From Cryphonectria parasitica EP155 (taxonomy: Eukaryota; Ascomycota; Sordariomycetes; Diaporthales; Cryphonectriaceae), in NCBI RefSeq assembly GCF_011745365.1, contig NW_024468917.1:496001-560000 (forward strand): a stretch of DNA of 64,000 bases, in the 5' to 3' direction. Shown piece after piece: positions 45,202 through 57,632 of the stretch (the stretch's first letter is position 1; each line of letters starts with the position of its first letter). Under the pieces are notes generated by a model. The model saw nothing but the letters and a program-made list of their open reading frames with translations. It made no database searches and was not told the DNA's origin. The position numbers were made by a program, and so were the translations under genes.

Positions 45202-46154
45202 GAACGGATTGGGTAGATGGGCATTCATATAGCCCGTTTCTTTTCTTTTCTTTCTTTGAGAAGTTCTTGATTGGTCTGTTGCTCTTTACATACTTGTATG
45301 CCCCAGCTGGGCTGGAGTTTTGGCATGGTTGGTTTTCAAAGGAGAGATGGGTGGGTTATCAGTATGGAACGGGCTGAGAACGAGAGGAACAAAAAGAGGA
45401 GGCAGTTACACAGCATACGAGACCTGCTCCGTCTTGAACGGTTGACGATTAGCATCCCACCACCATCAGCGTTTTCATGACCGATATTGCATTGAGAGAT
45501 TTGGTAGAGACCGCGATTGTCACAGGCACCTTGAACAGCTTACCAAGAATATATAGTCAACCAAAATTTACTTTCCAAATCACCCAAGACAATGGTATCG
45601 TTCTCGTGATCGGATATTTGAGTGAAGACACAGGGGTTCAAATCAGAGGCCCTCCGCGCCGCGGCGTGAACAAGTCGAGCAATGCTCAACGATGCGGACC
45701 GCCCCCTGCCCATGTACGCAAAATCTGACGCAGCTGGCCGACGCAAGAGCAAGCCAACGCCTTCGGCGGTGTCGGACTGAGACATGCTTTCCTGCCCATC
45801 ATCTTGCCAAAACCTAGCTGCAGGTTGCCGCTGCTGACATGGCATCAAAATTTGCCCCGGCTTAAGGCTTGCACACGGCGCATCACAAATTGAGTCTGGT
45901 CACCTGCGGAGGATTACTCGCCATCAATCTACGTATCTGCGTTATTTCTTGATAGACTAGTAAAAATGAAGGGCATTTTTTTTTTCTTCCACAAGGGAAA
46001 ATGTCAGGCGCGAAGGGGCCTCATCCTCCATTCTCAGGATGCGGAATGCAAGAGTCTCGGGAAAGACTCGAGACATCGATCCGGTCTGGAATGCCCGGCA
46101 GGGCGCGGCCCATCGGAACGAACCGAGAGGCCAACGACTACAGCCTTTTGTATC

Positions 46155-46185
<31 letters not shown>
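46155..46185. repeat. T16-A15 palindromic homopolymer tract
   Basis: A run of 16 T is followed at once by 15 A, giving a perfect inverted repeat without a loop. It could extrude as a hairpin, exclude nucleosomes or simply reflect slippage. Confidence 0.85.
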
Positions 46186-46186
<1 letters not shown>

Positions 46187-46415
46187 TCTTTCCCTTCTTG
46201 TTTAGTCATTGAGGAGAGAGAGAGAGGAAAGATCCAGACGGCCAAGTGTTGGTAGTGTATGTGTGTATGTGTGCGGCTCACCAATTCGTATAGCTTGGTC
46301 CGGACCGCGCATAGTGATGGTGCTCTTTGCCACCACTAAGTACCCTTCGAGTAGGTGAGTCCAAAAGATCTTAACACAGACGATCAAGTCAGTGTTGGTG
46401 GGGATGGGATAAACC

Positions 46416-46429
46416 GGGGGGGGGGGGGG
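46416..46429. repeat. G14 homopolymer
   Basis: Fourteen consecutive guanines lie in the 4-kb upstream region of the large gene. Exact length is prone to sequencing error. Confidence 0.8.
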
Positions 46430-47166
46430 TGGTTTACTATGTTGGTACTGTGTAGCAGCATGGCAGACACAGGGAGGAGAGGAAGTTGGATCCCGTCTGG
46501 AGGCGCAGAAAGACCAGCTGTGGTGGTGGTGGAGACGAGGCTGCGCAGAGCAGCATTTGCCATGGCGCGACTTATTACCCCTTCCCTTCACATTTTAGTC
46601 TCGACATTGGGAAAGTTGGCAGTCTGATGATCTCTCCCTCTCTCGTGTTATCCAGACCGTCACTGGTGCCAGGGCAGCCATGATGGCGCCACCCAGACAC
46701 CAACGCACGCACATATACACGCGGTCTTAGAGAGATTCATCAGTTCAGTTCTCCATTTTCCCGCCGCCGCCGCTCCAGTAAGGGAAGGGGGGAAAAGTTT
46801 ACGACCTCTTGCTACCATGTCTGTACATAGTACAGTAAACACAGCTTCGTCATGTGCGGGTCCAGCGAGGCTGGGAAAGGCTCCAACTCCCTTGTTATTT
46901 CTCTTTTTTCCCGACAGAATGGATTTTTAGCAAGGATGTGCTCGAGCCAATTTCTAATGTCTGAAGGCGGGAGAGCGGGGCCTCGGCGGGTACGGGTAGT
47001 GGACCCAGACTGGGCTTTTGGGATGTTTTAGCCATGACCTCACTTGGCTGATGACAGGCAGGCACAGGTTGGGCGACATGAATCGATGGATGAAAGTATG
47101 ATCTGACCTTTTTTTTTTCTTTCTTTCTTTCAAAGCAGAAAATGTGTGGATATAGGACCAAGGAGT

Positions 47167-47183
47167 GGGGGGGGGGGGGGGGG
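47167..47183. repeat. G17 homopolymer
   Basis: Seventeen consecutive guanines, the longest G run in the window. It could form intermolecular or slipped G-quadruplex structures. The length call is uncertain. Confidence 0.8.
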
Positions 47184-49229
47184 AAGCCAGGCAAGTATGT
47201 TCGTCGTAGAGTGACCGGGCCTGATGATCCTCAAGGAAAGAAGAAAAAGAAACAGGCGTAATGTAGCGTCGTCCCACCGCCTCTTTAGTTGGACTATGTA
47301 TACTTACCAGTGCAGGCCTGCCAAAGTAAAGTTATCCAAACTACGCGTTCACACGCCAACAAGTCCCCAGCTTGTCAAACATCAGGAGGACTCATAGGCG
47401 GTAAAAGTTTCTCAGGGTATACCCCAGCTTCTTTTTAACGGGCCCATCAAAAGAAGCAAAAGAAAAAAAGAGAAGAAAAGAAAAAGATGACTTGACAGGA
47501 CGAGACGAAACGAGGGGAACGGGCTCTCTCTTCCTCTCGTGCATAGTATGTGTTCCTTGGGACCCATGTCCCTGCATATCTCTCACATGGGCTGCACCCA
47601 CACCTGTTGCCGAGAGGACCATTCTTTCTTGCTCGATTGGCGCCAGCTCAGCAACCTGCGCGCGCCCGTTCTAAGCCCCGCCCCTAGAACATCCCAACCC
47701 CACCCCTGTAGCCCTGTGCCCCTGTGCACTTGTGGCCCCTGTGCAAAGCAGAACCCGCTGGGAAACCGGAGCGAGCTGTGATGTGCCTCTTCTCGCTCTC
47801 CTGTAGGCTCCATCATGATTATCATCATCATCGTTATCTTCTATCCTACAGTCTACGGTATGGATGAGGAGAGGGGCAGAGTAAAATCCGGCAGTGAACT
47901 ATTTCATTTATTTTTTCTATCTAGATTAGGGTAGTGACAGACCTTTTCCCTCCCTTCCCCAATGTAACAGAATCACACCCACTCACGCAGGCACAAGTAG
48001 GAACGTCTGCAGTGGAAAGGCTGCAAGGAGGAAAGATATTCTTAGGTGCAATCTTTCTTGCAGTAGCACGGGGCGTGTCCTGGGTGCCTGGTCCCCCCCC
48101 CTCCCCCCTTCGGCACCGCTGCCGTGGCCTCGAATTCGAATCTTCACCAAACCTGGCACCTGCTGGGCTAGAACCCCAACCCCTCACTTACCTCACTCAA
48201 CACAACCCTTTCAATTCTCCAACGAGAGAGAGAGGAAGGCACAGGGAGGAAAATTGTTTCTCAACTCTTTCTTCTTTCACGTTTCGACAGTCTGCATCTC
48301 GTCTCCATTCAATCATTCTAGCTTCGCTCAGGGGCCAAGTCATCGGACTCACTATCTTCGTTGGGCAGTTGGCGTGTTCTGTCTCTCTTGCAGGGCCGCC
48401 TCTGTGGTGTCGTATCACCTTTGTGCCGTCCCGGGCCCTGGTCCCATTATTTTATTGCGAAGGCTGGGGATCCCAAAGCTGAAGTGCAACCCAAGAAGCT
48501 ACAATCCCTCCCCTCCCACCACCGCGCGCCTCTCAACCCCAGACCTACATCGACCTCTCTGTCCTCCTTTGATTACTGCTGCTACCTGGAATTTCCTCAG
48601 ACGAGCAGCAGCTACACCTTCAAACAATCTTTCTCCGTCCGTCCGTCCTTACGGCACAACCGGCAGCATTCATTCACTCTCGCCCCAACTTAGTCACACG
48701 TTTCTCAGTTTCTCTAGCTGTGTAAGTGTCACCACCACCACTGCATCTCGATTCCCGACTTCCCTGCTGCTTTTTTTTGTTAACCCCCGAGGTTGTCAAA
48801 GCTCCATAAACAAGGCTTCCAAACGCTTACTTGCCGCATTTCAGCAGCAGCCGCCACCACCACCAGCAGCTTTGTTGGGAATATTCCTTGATTTTATTAT
48901 TTTTTTTTCCCTTCTTCTTCCCCCCCTGCACTCCATGTCTTGATCAAGGCAAAGCAATCAAAACGCTCCTCGACCTGCAGCAATCCAACAAGCCCAGACG
49001 GTATTGACCGAATTCTTGCCCTCGTTCACGCTTTCTCGTCCTCTTCCACCTTTACCTGCATGGTGCAGTAAGCCTTCTCTTCTCTCTGCTGGCTGCCGGG
49101 GGGTGAACCAAACCTTGGTCTGGGAAACAAAGAGGGGAGTGCGCACTCCCAAGACGGGAATTGAGTGACACCGTTACCTCACCGTGCAATTTGTCCACTC
49201 ATAGTTGTGGACTTTCCCAGCCAGCAAGC

Positions 49230-52200
49230 ATGGGTGTCGACTCGAAGAAGGCGCCTCCACTCCCAGCCCCCACCGAGGAGTCTGAGTCGACCATCACCAA
49301 GTCGGACCTCGCGCCCTCTGACGTCTCCAAGCCCACCGACGAGAAGTCGTCCTACTCTCTCCCCGAGGACGGCACACCCGTCACCATCAAGACCCGTGGC
49401 CACAAGTCCAACAAATCACAGACCTCCCTCCTGATCGAGTACTTCGAGGGTGGCAAAGTCACCACCAACAGCCCAGGCGCCAGCAGCGGCAACCGCAAGC
49501 CAAGCGTGCGCGTGCGCCTCACCCCGTCCAAGAACCGCAAGACAGATCACATCCAGATCACAGAGACCAAGTCGTCCAGCGGTCGCAAAGCCTCGCTGAC
49601 CCGTCGTACTGACCGTGCTGCCGCTTCTCTGACCCCGACCCAGCTCAGGTCCGACGAGGCATTGTCTATCTCAAGTGCCGGCGACGCCGAGGACGCGCGA
49701 AGCATGGCTTCTTACCAGTCTGCCACCGAGGAGTCCAATGTGTCGAGGAACCCCATCGAGGTCGACATCGACTCGGGTGGACGTCAGCAACGCCGCCGCC
49801 GCCCCGCCAGTCCTCTGATCCCTGCTGCCGACAGCAAAGCCTCTTACCAACCCGGCAACATGTCTGATATCTCCGCCATCCCTACCGACAGCTTTCTGGA
49901 CGGGTCAGGTCCGTCACGGTATGACGAGAAGCGCAGCAAGAGCCCCTCGCGGACCAGAGAGGTCTTGGGTGGCGCCGCTGCCGGCCTGGCCGCTGCCGCT
50001 GTCGCAGACAAGGTGCGCAGCAAGAGCCGGTCTGAGCTTACCGACAGGGAGAGGGCCGTCATGTCCAAGTCTAGGGACCGAGACAGGTCGGAGCGGAGGC
50101 ACAAGTCCAAGCACCGCAAGAGTAGTGGCAGCGAGCACCCCTCCGAGTCTGGCAAGTCCTCATCGCGAAGGAGGTCCAGCAAGGAGCACAATCAGGAATC
50201 TGTCGTGTCTGGCGCCGACTCGAGCGTGCTCTCTTCGGCCATCTCACATGGCCATCGCTCCGTGGACGCAAGCTCGATGCGCTCGGGTGTCTCGAGGTCC
50301 TCAATCAACAACCCAAAGCTGCTGGAGACGGTAGAGGACGCCATTCGACGGCTCATCCTTCCTGAGCTGGTTGCTATCAAGAGGGAGCAGAGCAAGCGTG
50401 AGGCCCGTCAGAGCTCCGTATCTAGTGGAACGACTCTGTCGAAAGACGACGCAGAGAGCGAGCATCGTCGCTCGGGATACTCGAGCAAGTCCCGTGAGAA
50501 CCTCAGCCGCAGAGTTTCCCGAGATAGAGAGGCGCGCCATGAGCTGCTCGAGAGCCCTGCCCCGAGCGTGGACCAGGACTCGGTGGACGAGTCTCTGCAT
50601 GAAATCGAGGAGGTGCCGCGCAACCATGACAAGCTCAAGGCTGCCGCCGCTGGGGCTGCCCTGGGTGCTATAGCCGCGGGTGCCCTGCGCGAGAACAACT
50701 CACAAACCACCGCCCGGGAGCAGCGACGTCGCCGTAGAGCCGAGGCGAAGAGTCGTGTGTCTGACCGGTACGTCGAGGACGATGAGGACGTTGAGCCCGC
50801 GCCGCCGATGCCATTGATGAGCGAGATCAACCCGTCAGAAATGACGAGAACGTCCATTCTGTCTGCCGACACGGACAGCCACTCCGCCACCGAGGAGCTC
50901 ACACCTGTGCTACAAGTTCCCAAGGGCACACCGTCTATCGACTCGAGATCTTCCGGGACAGCCAGCCCCACCCCAACGAAGAACTCGAACCTGCAGTCCG
51001 CACTCGGGATGCAACATGCCAACATCTCCCACGGCGACCTCAGGACCCTTCCCCAGCGGAGGACTGGCGGGCTCGAGGAGGAGTATGAGCAGGAATACAT
51101 GCGGAAGGCTCCCATCCGCGACGATTCGTACGAGGAAGAGGAGGAATACGAGGATGAGCCGGGTTACAACAACTATTATAACACGCAAGAAGTACCGCCG
51201 CCCCTGAAGTATGTGCCATATCAACCTGAGCGCCGCGGTCTCAGCCCAATCCCGAGCGTTTCGGGTTACACAGAGGGCGGGAGTGAGCTGCACCGCGAAT
51301 CGAGGATCTCTCATCGGACATCCGACTCGTATTCCTCTCCTGGAAAGTCCCTTCGGAGGGGCGGCGAATCACCCAGTCTCCTCAGCCAGGAGTCTTTCAG
51401 GGACGATCGCAGCGTCACCAGTTCAAGGACTGGACACAGGAACACGACCTACACCGACGACAGCGAGTTCGACCGCTTCACGACCGGCACAGCCGTGCGT
51501 GCTGTCGGCGCCAGGGGCGACCTTGTTCCCTCTCCTGCGGGTGTAGAGTCGCACGTCGCCTCACTGGTCGAGGGCTCTGCCCTGGATGAGTCTGTTCTCA
51601 CTGGCGAGTCGGGCCGAAGCGGCCAACAGCGTAACAACCGTGCTTCTGCGGCTGCTCTCGAGGCCGCAGCCATGCTCGAGGAGGAGGGGCAGATGGCTGC
51701 CAGCTCTCGTGAGCAGACTCCCGAGCCACCACGCGTGGTCGAGGAAGATACGGTATCTGAGCTTTCGGAAGACCAGGACCACCCCCACCATCCGCAGCAC
51801 TTTCAAGAGTACGACCTTGACAAGTATGGCCGAAAAGTCCCCATCACCAAGTATCAGCATGGGCCGACTGCCTCTGAGGCTGCCATCACCGGTGCAGCCG
51901 TTGGTGCAGCGGCCGCCGCTCTGAGGGCGGCCGCGAAGGGCAAGGGCAAGCAGGAGCCTGAAGGCGAGTGGCTGGGAGAGGGTGTGCAGAGAAATAAATC
52001 TTTCAAGGATCGTACTCGCGAAGGATATCTGCCAGCGAACACGCCCACGCACAGCGTTGACCGTCTGGACGAATACGACAGACCCAGGGTCGGACACAGC
52101 GGGCTGCCAGACGCCAGCGATCCTCTGCCCGAGATAGGATACTTTGCGCATGATAGTGATGCACTGACCAACCCGTCGCGAATGAGCGACCGTCTCAGCG

Positions 52201-54704
52201 CCACGGAGGAGGCCCAGTGGCAGGAGGACGAGCCCATCACGCCCACGCAGGAGAGCATCCATGGACGTCATGGCATCACCCTTGACGAGGCCGCAGGCGC
52301 TGCTGCGGTAGCGACGGCTGCCGCCATGGCACACGCTCACAGTCGCCAGTCCAGTGAGGATATGGACGACGACCACAACGACGACGACGATGACGACGAG
52401 TGGCATCGCACAGATGAGGACCGCAAGCGGGACACCATTGTGACCAACCCTTATGAGGGGACGAGTCCTCTGGCCAACGCTCCTGGTCTTGATATTGAGT
52501 TTCCTGGCCACGTTCCTCAATACGATCCCCTGGGCTACATGAATTATGGCTCTGGAAGTCCCTTCGGGCCCAAAATCGACGAGGGGTACATCTCACAGGG
52601 TCCCAACAGGACGCCCGACATCAAGGGCAAGGCCCTCGACTATTCGCCGCAGCCACCCATGCCTGGTGGTGTCGAGTCCCTCTTCAACTCTCAGGATCCT
52701 CAATACATGGCCGGCGCGCCTCAGGGCCTGGGCTCTCCCTTGTATGATGCTGCCACCGGCACGGGCATCGAGCAGATCGAGTCCAAGGATATCATTGCTC
52801 TGATGCAGCATCTCATGGTCCGCGATGCCCAGCGCAGTGCTCGCGACACGGAGATTCTCGTCACCCTCGTCCGTACTGCGGCTGAGATGCGGAACTCGTT
52901 CGACGACATCAAGAAGCTGCTCGCTGATACCGAAGACGTCATCATCACCGAGGTCAAGGACAACACCGAGAAGACGGTGCAGCGTCACATTGGTGGCCCC
53001 CGTCCCTTCCCTGGCAGCGGTGCGAGGTCAGTCCAGACGGGCTCTCAGGGTGGCACTGACAACGAGAAGAAGACGCGCAACCTGTGGCGGCGAGCGATTA
53101 AGGGTCTCAGCGCCAAGGGGACAAACGACCTGACCAGGATCGAGGACATGCTGATGCAACTGCTGGGAGAGGTTGATGTGCTCAAGGCACAGACTGCTCA
53201 GGGCGGCGGCGGCATGGGCCAGGACAGCGGTCCATCTCTCGACAATCTCCAACCTGCGGTTCAATACGAGCAGGACCGTGGCTACGAACCCGAGGGGCAT
53301 GCCGGCACCTCGACTGCCAGCTACGCTAGCCAATCTGGCCATCTCTCCATCCCTCGCGACCCATCTGCAGGGTACCAGCGAAAGGTGTCGGGACACCGGA
53401 TAAGTACCGTGCCCGAGGGAGACGAGGAGGACCAGTACGAGGACTCCAATGTTGTGATCCACAGCCGCAGCGATGCAGACATGACGAGCCCCGTCCACGA
53501 GATCACACGTGTCAACTCAGTGCCCCCAGGCACACCGCCGCAGGCGCCAGCAGTACATCAGGTATCGCTGAGCAACGAGAACACCCCGCGCATGGGCGTG
53601 GACAAAGGGAGGAAGCACAAATCCAGCGGGTCGTCCAGCTGGTTTCCCAAGATCTCCCGCTGGTCTGAGACCACGGCCTCCAGCGTGGGCAAGGCCTTCC
53701 GCAAGTCCAAGGACACAGACGTGAACTCGTTCCGGGCACACTCCCGTTCTGGCTCCAGCATAGGCGACTACGATGACTACCCGGTGGATCCCGTCAGCGT
53801 GGATCAACTTCATTCGGGGTTCTCTGACCCTAACCTCCAGCCGCAGTCGCGACGGCATGATCCCAACCAGATCGAGACCAACATGGAGTTCACCATGGCC
53901 GGTGTTAGCCGGACGCCCCTCCCGATGGAGCATGACCCTGAGGACGACGAGCACGGCCTCCCAGAAAACCCTTTTCTTCAGCATTATGATACCCCAGAGG
54001 ATCCCAAATACAGGGCTCACCGCAACTCGGTGAACCTGCAACACCCGCAGCCCAGGCAGGGCCAGACTGAGCACTTCCGGACGCTCGAGACAACGGCCCA
54101 GGATTTCGATCAGCCCATGTCTCCCGAGTCTGCCAACTGGGGCTCCGTCACGAGCCTGAACCGTTTCACCGGCCAACAGCCCAGGTACGGCGGCGGCGGC
54201 GGCGGCGGCGGCAGCTCGGTGTCCCAGGAGCAGGGACAGTACACCTGGGAGGGCGCCCCCTCACCAACAGGCGACCCCTCGTCGAGCGGGCCTCCACGGC
54301 CTCCCAAGGAACCGATTGATGGGCTCTCGTCGCCAACACGGGGCGTCACCCCGACTCGGAACCGTATCTCCGCACTGGGCTACAAGCCTGCTGGCAGCCC
54401 CAAGCCGGAGAACCGCAACCTCCAGAACGTCCGAGGTGCCCCGGCCCGGCGACCTAGCGGACCTCGCGCGATGGGCACTCGTAGCCCCGCGCCGCCCGAG
54501 GGCCAGGCTGAAGACCGGAGGAGGAAAAGAGGTACGCGCCGAAGCTTTTCTTTGCGGGATGGATTTGCTTGATTCAGACAAAATGTGATGAGCTACAAAG
54601 CTGGGTAGCGATATTGAAATCTTACAATTGCTGACGCTGTGTGTTTGAAAAATCCAATAGATACCTTTGGCACAATCGGCTCCCAGGACTCAGATACCTT
54701 CTAG
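49230..54704 (+). CDS. Very large, mostly disordered fungal protein with a C-terminal helical module
   Basis: Two exons, 49230-54531 and 54661-54704, give 1,781 residues. The long exon could run on 13 codons to a stop at 54572, but a 129-nt intron (GTACGC donor, GCTGAC branch, AATAG acceptor) leads to a tidy end, RKRDTFGTIGSQDSDTF. I start at Met 49230; a spliced upstream start at 49060 would add 11 residues in frame. The sequence is dominated by Ser, Arg, Asp and Glu, with RS-type stretches (about 240-340). Ala-rich helices recur: AAAAGAALGAIAAGAL near 495 and SEAAITGAAVGAAAAALRAA near 890. A more ordered region lies at about 1170-1330: DIIALMQHLMVRDAQRSARD, RTAAEMRNSFDDIKKLLADT and LWRRAIKGLSAKGTNDLTRI, probably alpha-helical or coiled coil. 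There is no enzyme motif, signal peptide or membrane segment. I do not recognise a named family; a scaffold or cell-cortex role is only a guess. Confidence 0.82.
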
Positions 54705-55424
54705 GACAAGGTTGGTTCGCCCTTTGAGGGCTGGCTGCTTGCCATCGACGATACCCTTGATCGGTAGAAACGAACGTCCAAGGTTCGACTCTTGAGAAAC
54801 CTGCTTCAACGTATAGAAATTCGTGAGAGTAAGGAAGATTGGAGACGGGGGACCATATTTCGAATCAGGAGATATGTACAACAGCGAGCAAATGGGAAGA
54901 AGATGCGTCTTCGCGGAGTGGTGGACAACAGGCGGAGGAAGCCTTGGATGAAGAGCTCTTGGAAGAGATCAAGGTTCTACAGGCATCTGCAGAGCCACTT
55001 GCTCCACGAGCAACACTGTGGGCGGAGAGGTAGAGCTGCTGGCCAGCTACGAGTACATCGGTTGCATGGCGCGCATTCTTCAGGGTCAACGTCCTCATTA
55101 TCATCATCATCATCATCATCACCACCACCTTTTATGTCAGACGGGGAAGAGGAGATACAACACTTGGGTAACTCGTCGAGTTCTTATACCCAGCCATCTT
55201 TACATCCTTCCGAGTCAGCTTCTCAAGCGGTGATGAGGAGAGTGTGTGCAACAAAAACCCCCTCGGGACCAGCTTCTCAGCCGAGTGCGGGGGCGGAGAC
55301 ACATGGAGAGATGCTATCGGACTTCATTTCTTCCAACACATGACTCTATTTTCCCAGCGTGTGTTTATAGATCCTGCTGTGTGTGGTTTTTTATTCTCCT
55401 GCTGGACATGGCTCTTTTCGTCTT

Positions 55425-55452
55425 CTTTTTTTTTTTTTTTTTTTTTTTTTTT
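55425..55452. repeat. T28 homopolymer
   Basis: Twenty-eight consecutive thymines, the longest homopolymer in the window, lie in an intergenic region. The length is likely variable. Confidence 0.85.
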
Positions 55453-56586
55453 CCCGTGCCCTTTTCTTCTCGAGAAACCCATAATCACTGAAGAAAGGAC
55501 TCGCGGGAGAGATGGGCCGCTGCGAGGGAAGCGATGGTATACATACAAAAAACCAAGGCGTGCAGGATGTTTGCATAGGCGAGATCAATCCTTTAATGAT
55601 GACATGAATGTAATCACGGCCGGCTAGCGGAAGACTCAACAAATTGGTAATGAGTTGTGAGGGAAAGTGAGAAAGAGAAAAAGTAGGCCGGGTCATGGAG
55701 TGGAAGGCAGCGCGTGCTACTTAGATTCTTCAGACGGAATGGGCTGGCGATGGAAATGGGAGGAAAGAAAGGAGCGAGCATTCAGAGAGAGATCTATCTT
55801 CTCCCACCCACACACGCATTCTTTTCTTCACTCTACATGTATTGAGCATCATGTTAGATACCCCCTCTTCTCGGGTGTGTAAGAATGACAAACACGGTCC
55901 GGCCGTTCATTAAAATATTCTAGGAGAGCAGCAACCATTACTCTATAATGAACACAGGGCTTTCCAGCCTGGCTTAGAAGATGCCTCTCTGTCCCCTGGC
56001 CTAATAACGTTAGCTTCCCACGCCAACTGTCAAAAGAAACCTCAGACCGACAAGGCCGACGAAAGCGTCCTGCCGGCACCCTGCCATTATTAATCAAGGG
56101 GAACGACAACTTCACAAAAGGGCGTGAGGTCTAGACACAAGGCTGTTGTAGCACTGCACGCAGTTGATAGTCTAAATAGCAGCAGGGAGGCGTTTATAAG
56201 CGTGATCAGAGCAGCCGTCCAGGCTTCAGTGTACATATGTAAGCAGGGTCGTGTAGTATTCTAGGACAGTCAGTCCATCCCTGTATTTGCAGTGCTGCGG
56301 GCCAATCAGGTGTGCTTCTGGGCACGTTAGGCCGAGCGCCGAGGTTGCTTCCAAATGCTTCGAAATCAAAAAGGATGATCGGTCTGTAGTATGGTGGTGG
56401 TAGGTAGGTAGGTCGTATTCATCACGGTTTAGTCTTGGTCTTGCATCATCATCATTATCGGCATTTACTGGTTTTGGGAATAGATGTAGTAGGTAGGGAA
56501 GACGAATATGGTAATGATCATAATCATGAGGGGCAGGAGAAGAAATATATCTAGAGCCGATCATGTCCATCAAAATGGTCGAATGA

Positions 56587-56632
56587 AATCATCATCATCA
56601 TCACCATCATCATCACAATCATCATCATCAAA
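56587..56632. repeat. Imperfect (ATC)n microsatellite
   Basis: About 46 bp of ATC/CAT units with a few interruptions, 160 bp upstream of the dehydrogenase start. It may vary in length between strains. No regulatory meaning is visible. Confidence 0.75.
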
Positions 56633-56792
56633 GCACTTGAGAAGTGTTATATAGTAAAATAAAAAATAAAAAATAAAAACTCACAGGTTCATCTCTCTTC
56701 AGGAGAAACATCCACCCAAGTAACAAACAAGCTTTGTATTCCTGCTTCCCGAACACACACTCACACACTCACACAGACAGACACGCATCACA

Positions 56793-57632
56793 ATGGCCTC
56801 ATCATCCTCCTCCCGCGTGGCTCTCATCTTCGGCACCGGCTCCAACGTAGGCGCCGCCCTAGTCAAGGGCTTCCTCGGCGCCGGCTACCACGTAGCCACA
56901 GTCTCGCGATCCAAGCCCGCGTCCACACCCACCAACGTCCACGCCATCCAAGCCGACCTCTCGGACCCCAAGGCCGTGCCCAAGGTCTTCCAACAGCTGA
57001 CCTCGGCCGGCCTGGCGTTCCCCTCGGTGGTGATCTGGAACGCCGCCGCCGTGTCGCCCCCCTCGGACCCGGAGAACCCGCTCGAGGTGGACGAGGACGC
57101 GTTCAGTCGGGACTTTGACCTTATGGTCAAGAGTCCCTATGTGGCCGCCCGCGAGGCTGTGCGGGTCTGGAAGGAAGGCGAGGAGACGGGGAGGAAGGGC
57201 ACGTTTATCGTGACGGGGAATTTTCTTCCCAAGAAGATCCTGCCTGTTCCGGCGCTGGTGGGCCTGGGGATTGGTAAGAGTGGTGCGAATTATTGGGTTG
57301 GGCTGGCGGATGTGGCGTTCAAGGCCAAGGGGATTCGGTGAGTTTCTCTTTTTTTCTTCTTCTTCTTCTTCTTCCTTTCCCCCTTTCTTTCTCTTCTCTC
57401 TTTTTGGTGTTTATCAATGAGTTCCCGGGGCAAAAGAAGAAGTGAGCACTTGCTAATTGGACATGATGGGTATAGGTTCTTCTTTGCGGATGAGCGCACG
57501 GCGGAAGGCGGGCCTGTGGGAAGCAAGCCGGATGGTGAGGGACACTTCAAGATATTCAGCCAGTTGCTGGAGGACGATGAGCTGCCATACTATGTCACGT
57601 TTGTGAATGGAAAGTACCAGGAATTCTCCTAG
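56793..57632 (+). CDS. Atypical short-chain dehydrogenase/reductase-like protein
   Basis: Two exons, 56793-57337 and 57476-57632, give 233 residues. The intron has a GTGAGT donor, a GCTAATT branch-like site and a TATAG acceptor, and the join inside an Arg codon reads GIRFFFADERTAEGG. The N-terminus forms a Rossmann start, VALIFGTGSNVGAALVKGF, with a GxGxxxG-type nucleotide loop, then ADLSDP after strand 3 and VVIWNAAA in place of the usual NNAG. After FIVTGNFLP, where the catalytic Ser is expected, I read SGANYWVGLADVAFK: a Tyr is present but the Lys four residues later is missing. This suggests an atypical or inactive SDR that binds NAD(P) without standard catalysis. It is shorter than most SDRs (about 250-280). 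A cytosolic location is likely since no targeting signal is seen. Substrate unknown. Confidence 0.8.

Larger units (their letters stand above)
45202..49229. other. Four-kilobase upstream region of the large disordered-protein gene
   Basis: No gene is supported. It contains the IFRD 3' UTR, then low-complexity tracts: T16-A15 at 46155-46185, G14 at 46416-46429, G17 at 47167-47183 and a pyrimidine-rich leader from about 48200. A candidate leader intron runs from GTAAGC at 49068 to an AG at 49204 or 49220. ORFs such as 47934-48482 and 48254-48943 overlap in different frames and look like translated C/T-rich leader. Confidence 0.5.
54705..56792. other. Intergenic region with CAT/ATC microsatellites and a T28 run
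   Basis: It contains the 3' UTR of the large gene, an (ATC)n-like tract at about 55099-55129, a run of 28 T at 55425-55452, and a second ATC/CAT microsatellite at about 56587-56632 before the dehydrogenase promoter, followed by an A-rich stretch (about 56656-56681). ORFs at 54792-55343 and 54839-55033 overlap in two frames with simple-repeat composition, so I do not call them. Confidence 0.55.

Noticed and set aside
48120..48190. tRNA-like stretch (ATTCGAATC, GGGCTAGAACCCC)
   Set aside because: The elements do not fall at cloverleaf distances on either strand.
48254..48943. 229-codon ORF (+), with 182-codon neighbour at 47934-48482
   Set aside because: Both translate C/T-rich leader sequence upstream of the large gene, overlap in different frames and lack motifs.
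51561..52520. 319-codon minus-strand ORF inside the large gene
   Set aside because: Antisense shadow of a biased coding exon; no domain, no splice or promoter context.
54755..54800. tRNA-like T-arm (GTTCGACTC)
   Set aside because: The stem does not pair properly and no anticodon or acceptor arm could be found around it.
54792..55343. 183-codon ORF after the large gene, with a second ORF in another frame at 54839-55033
   Set aside because: Composition is driven by simple repeats (ATC/CAT), two frames look equally good, and there is no domain or promoter.
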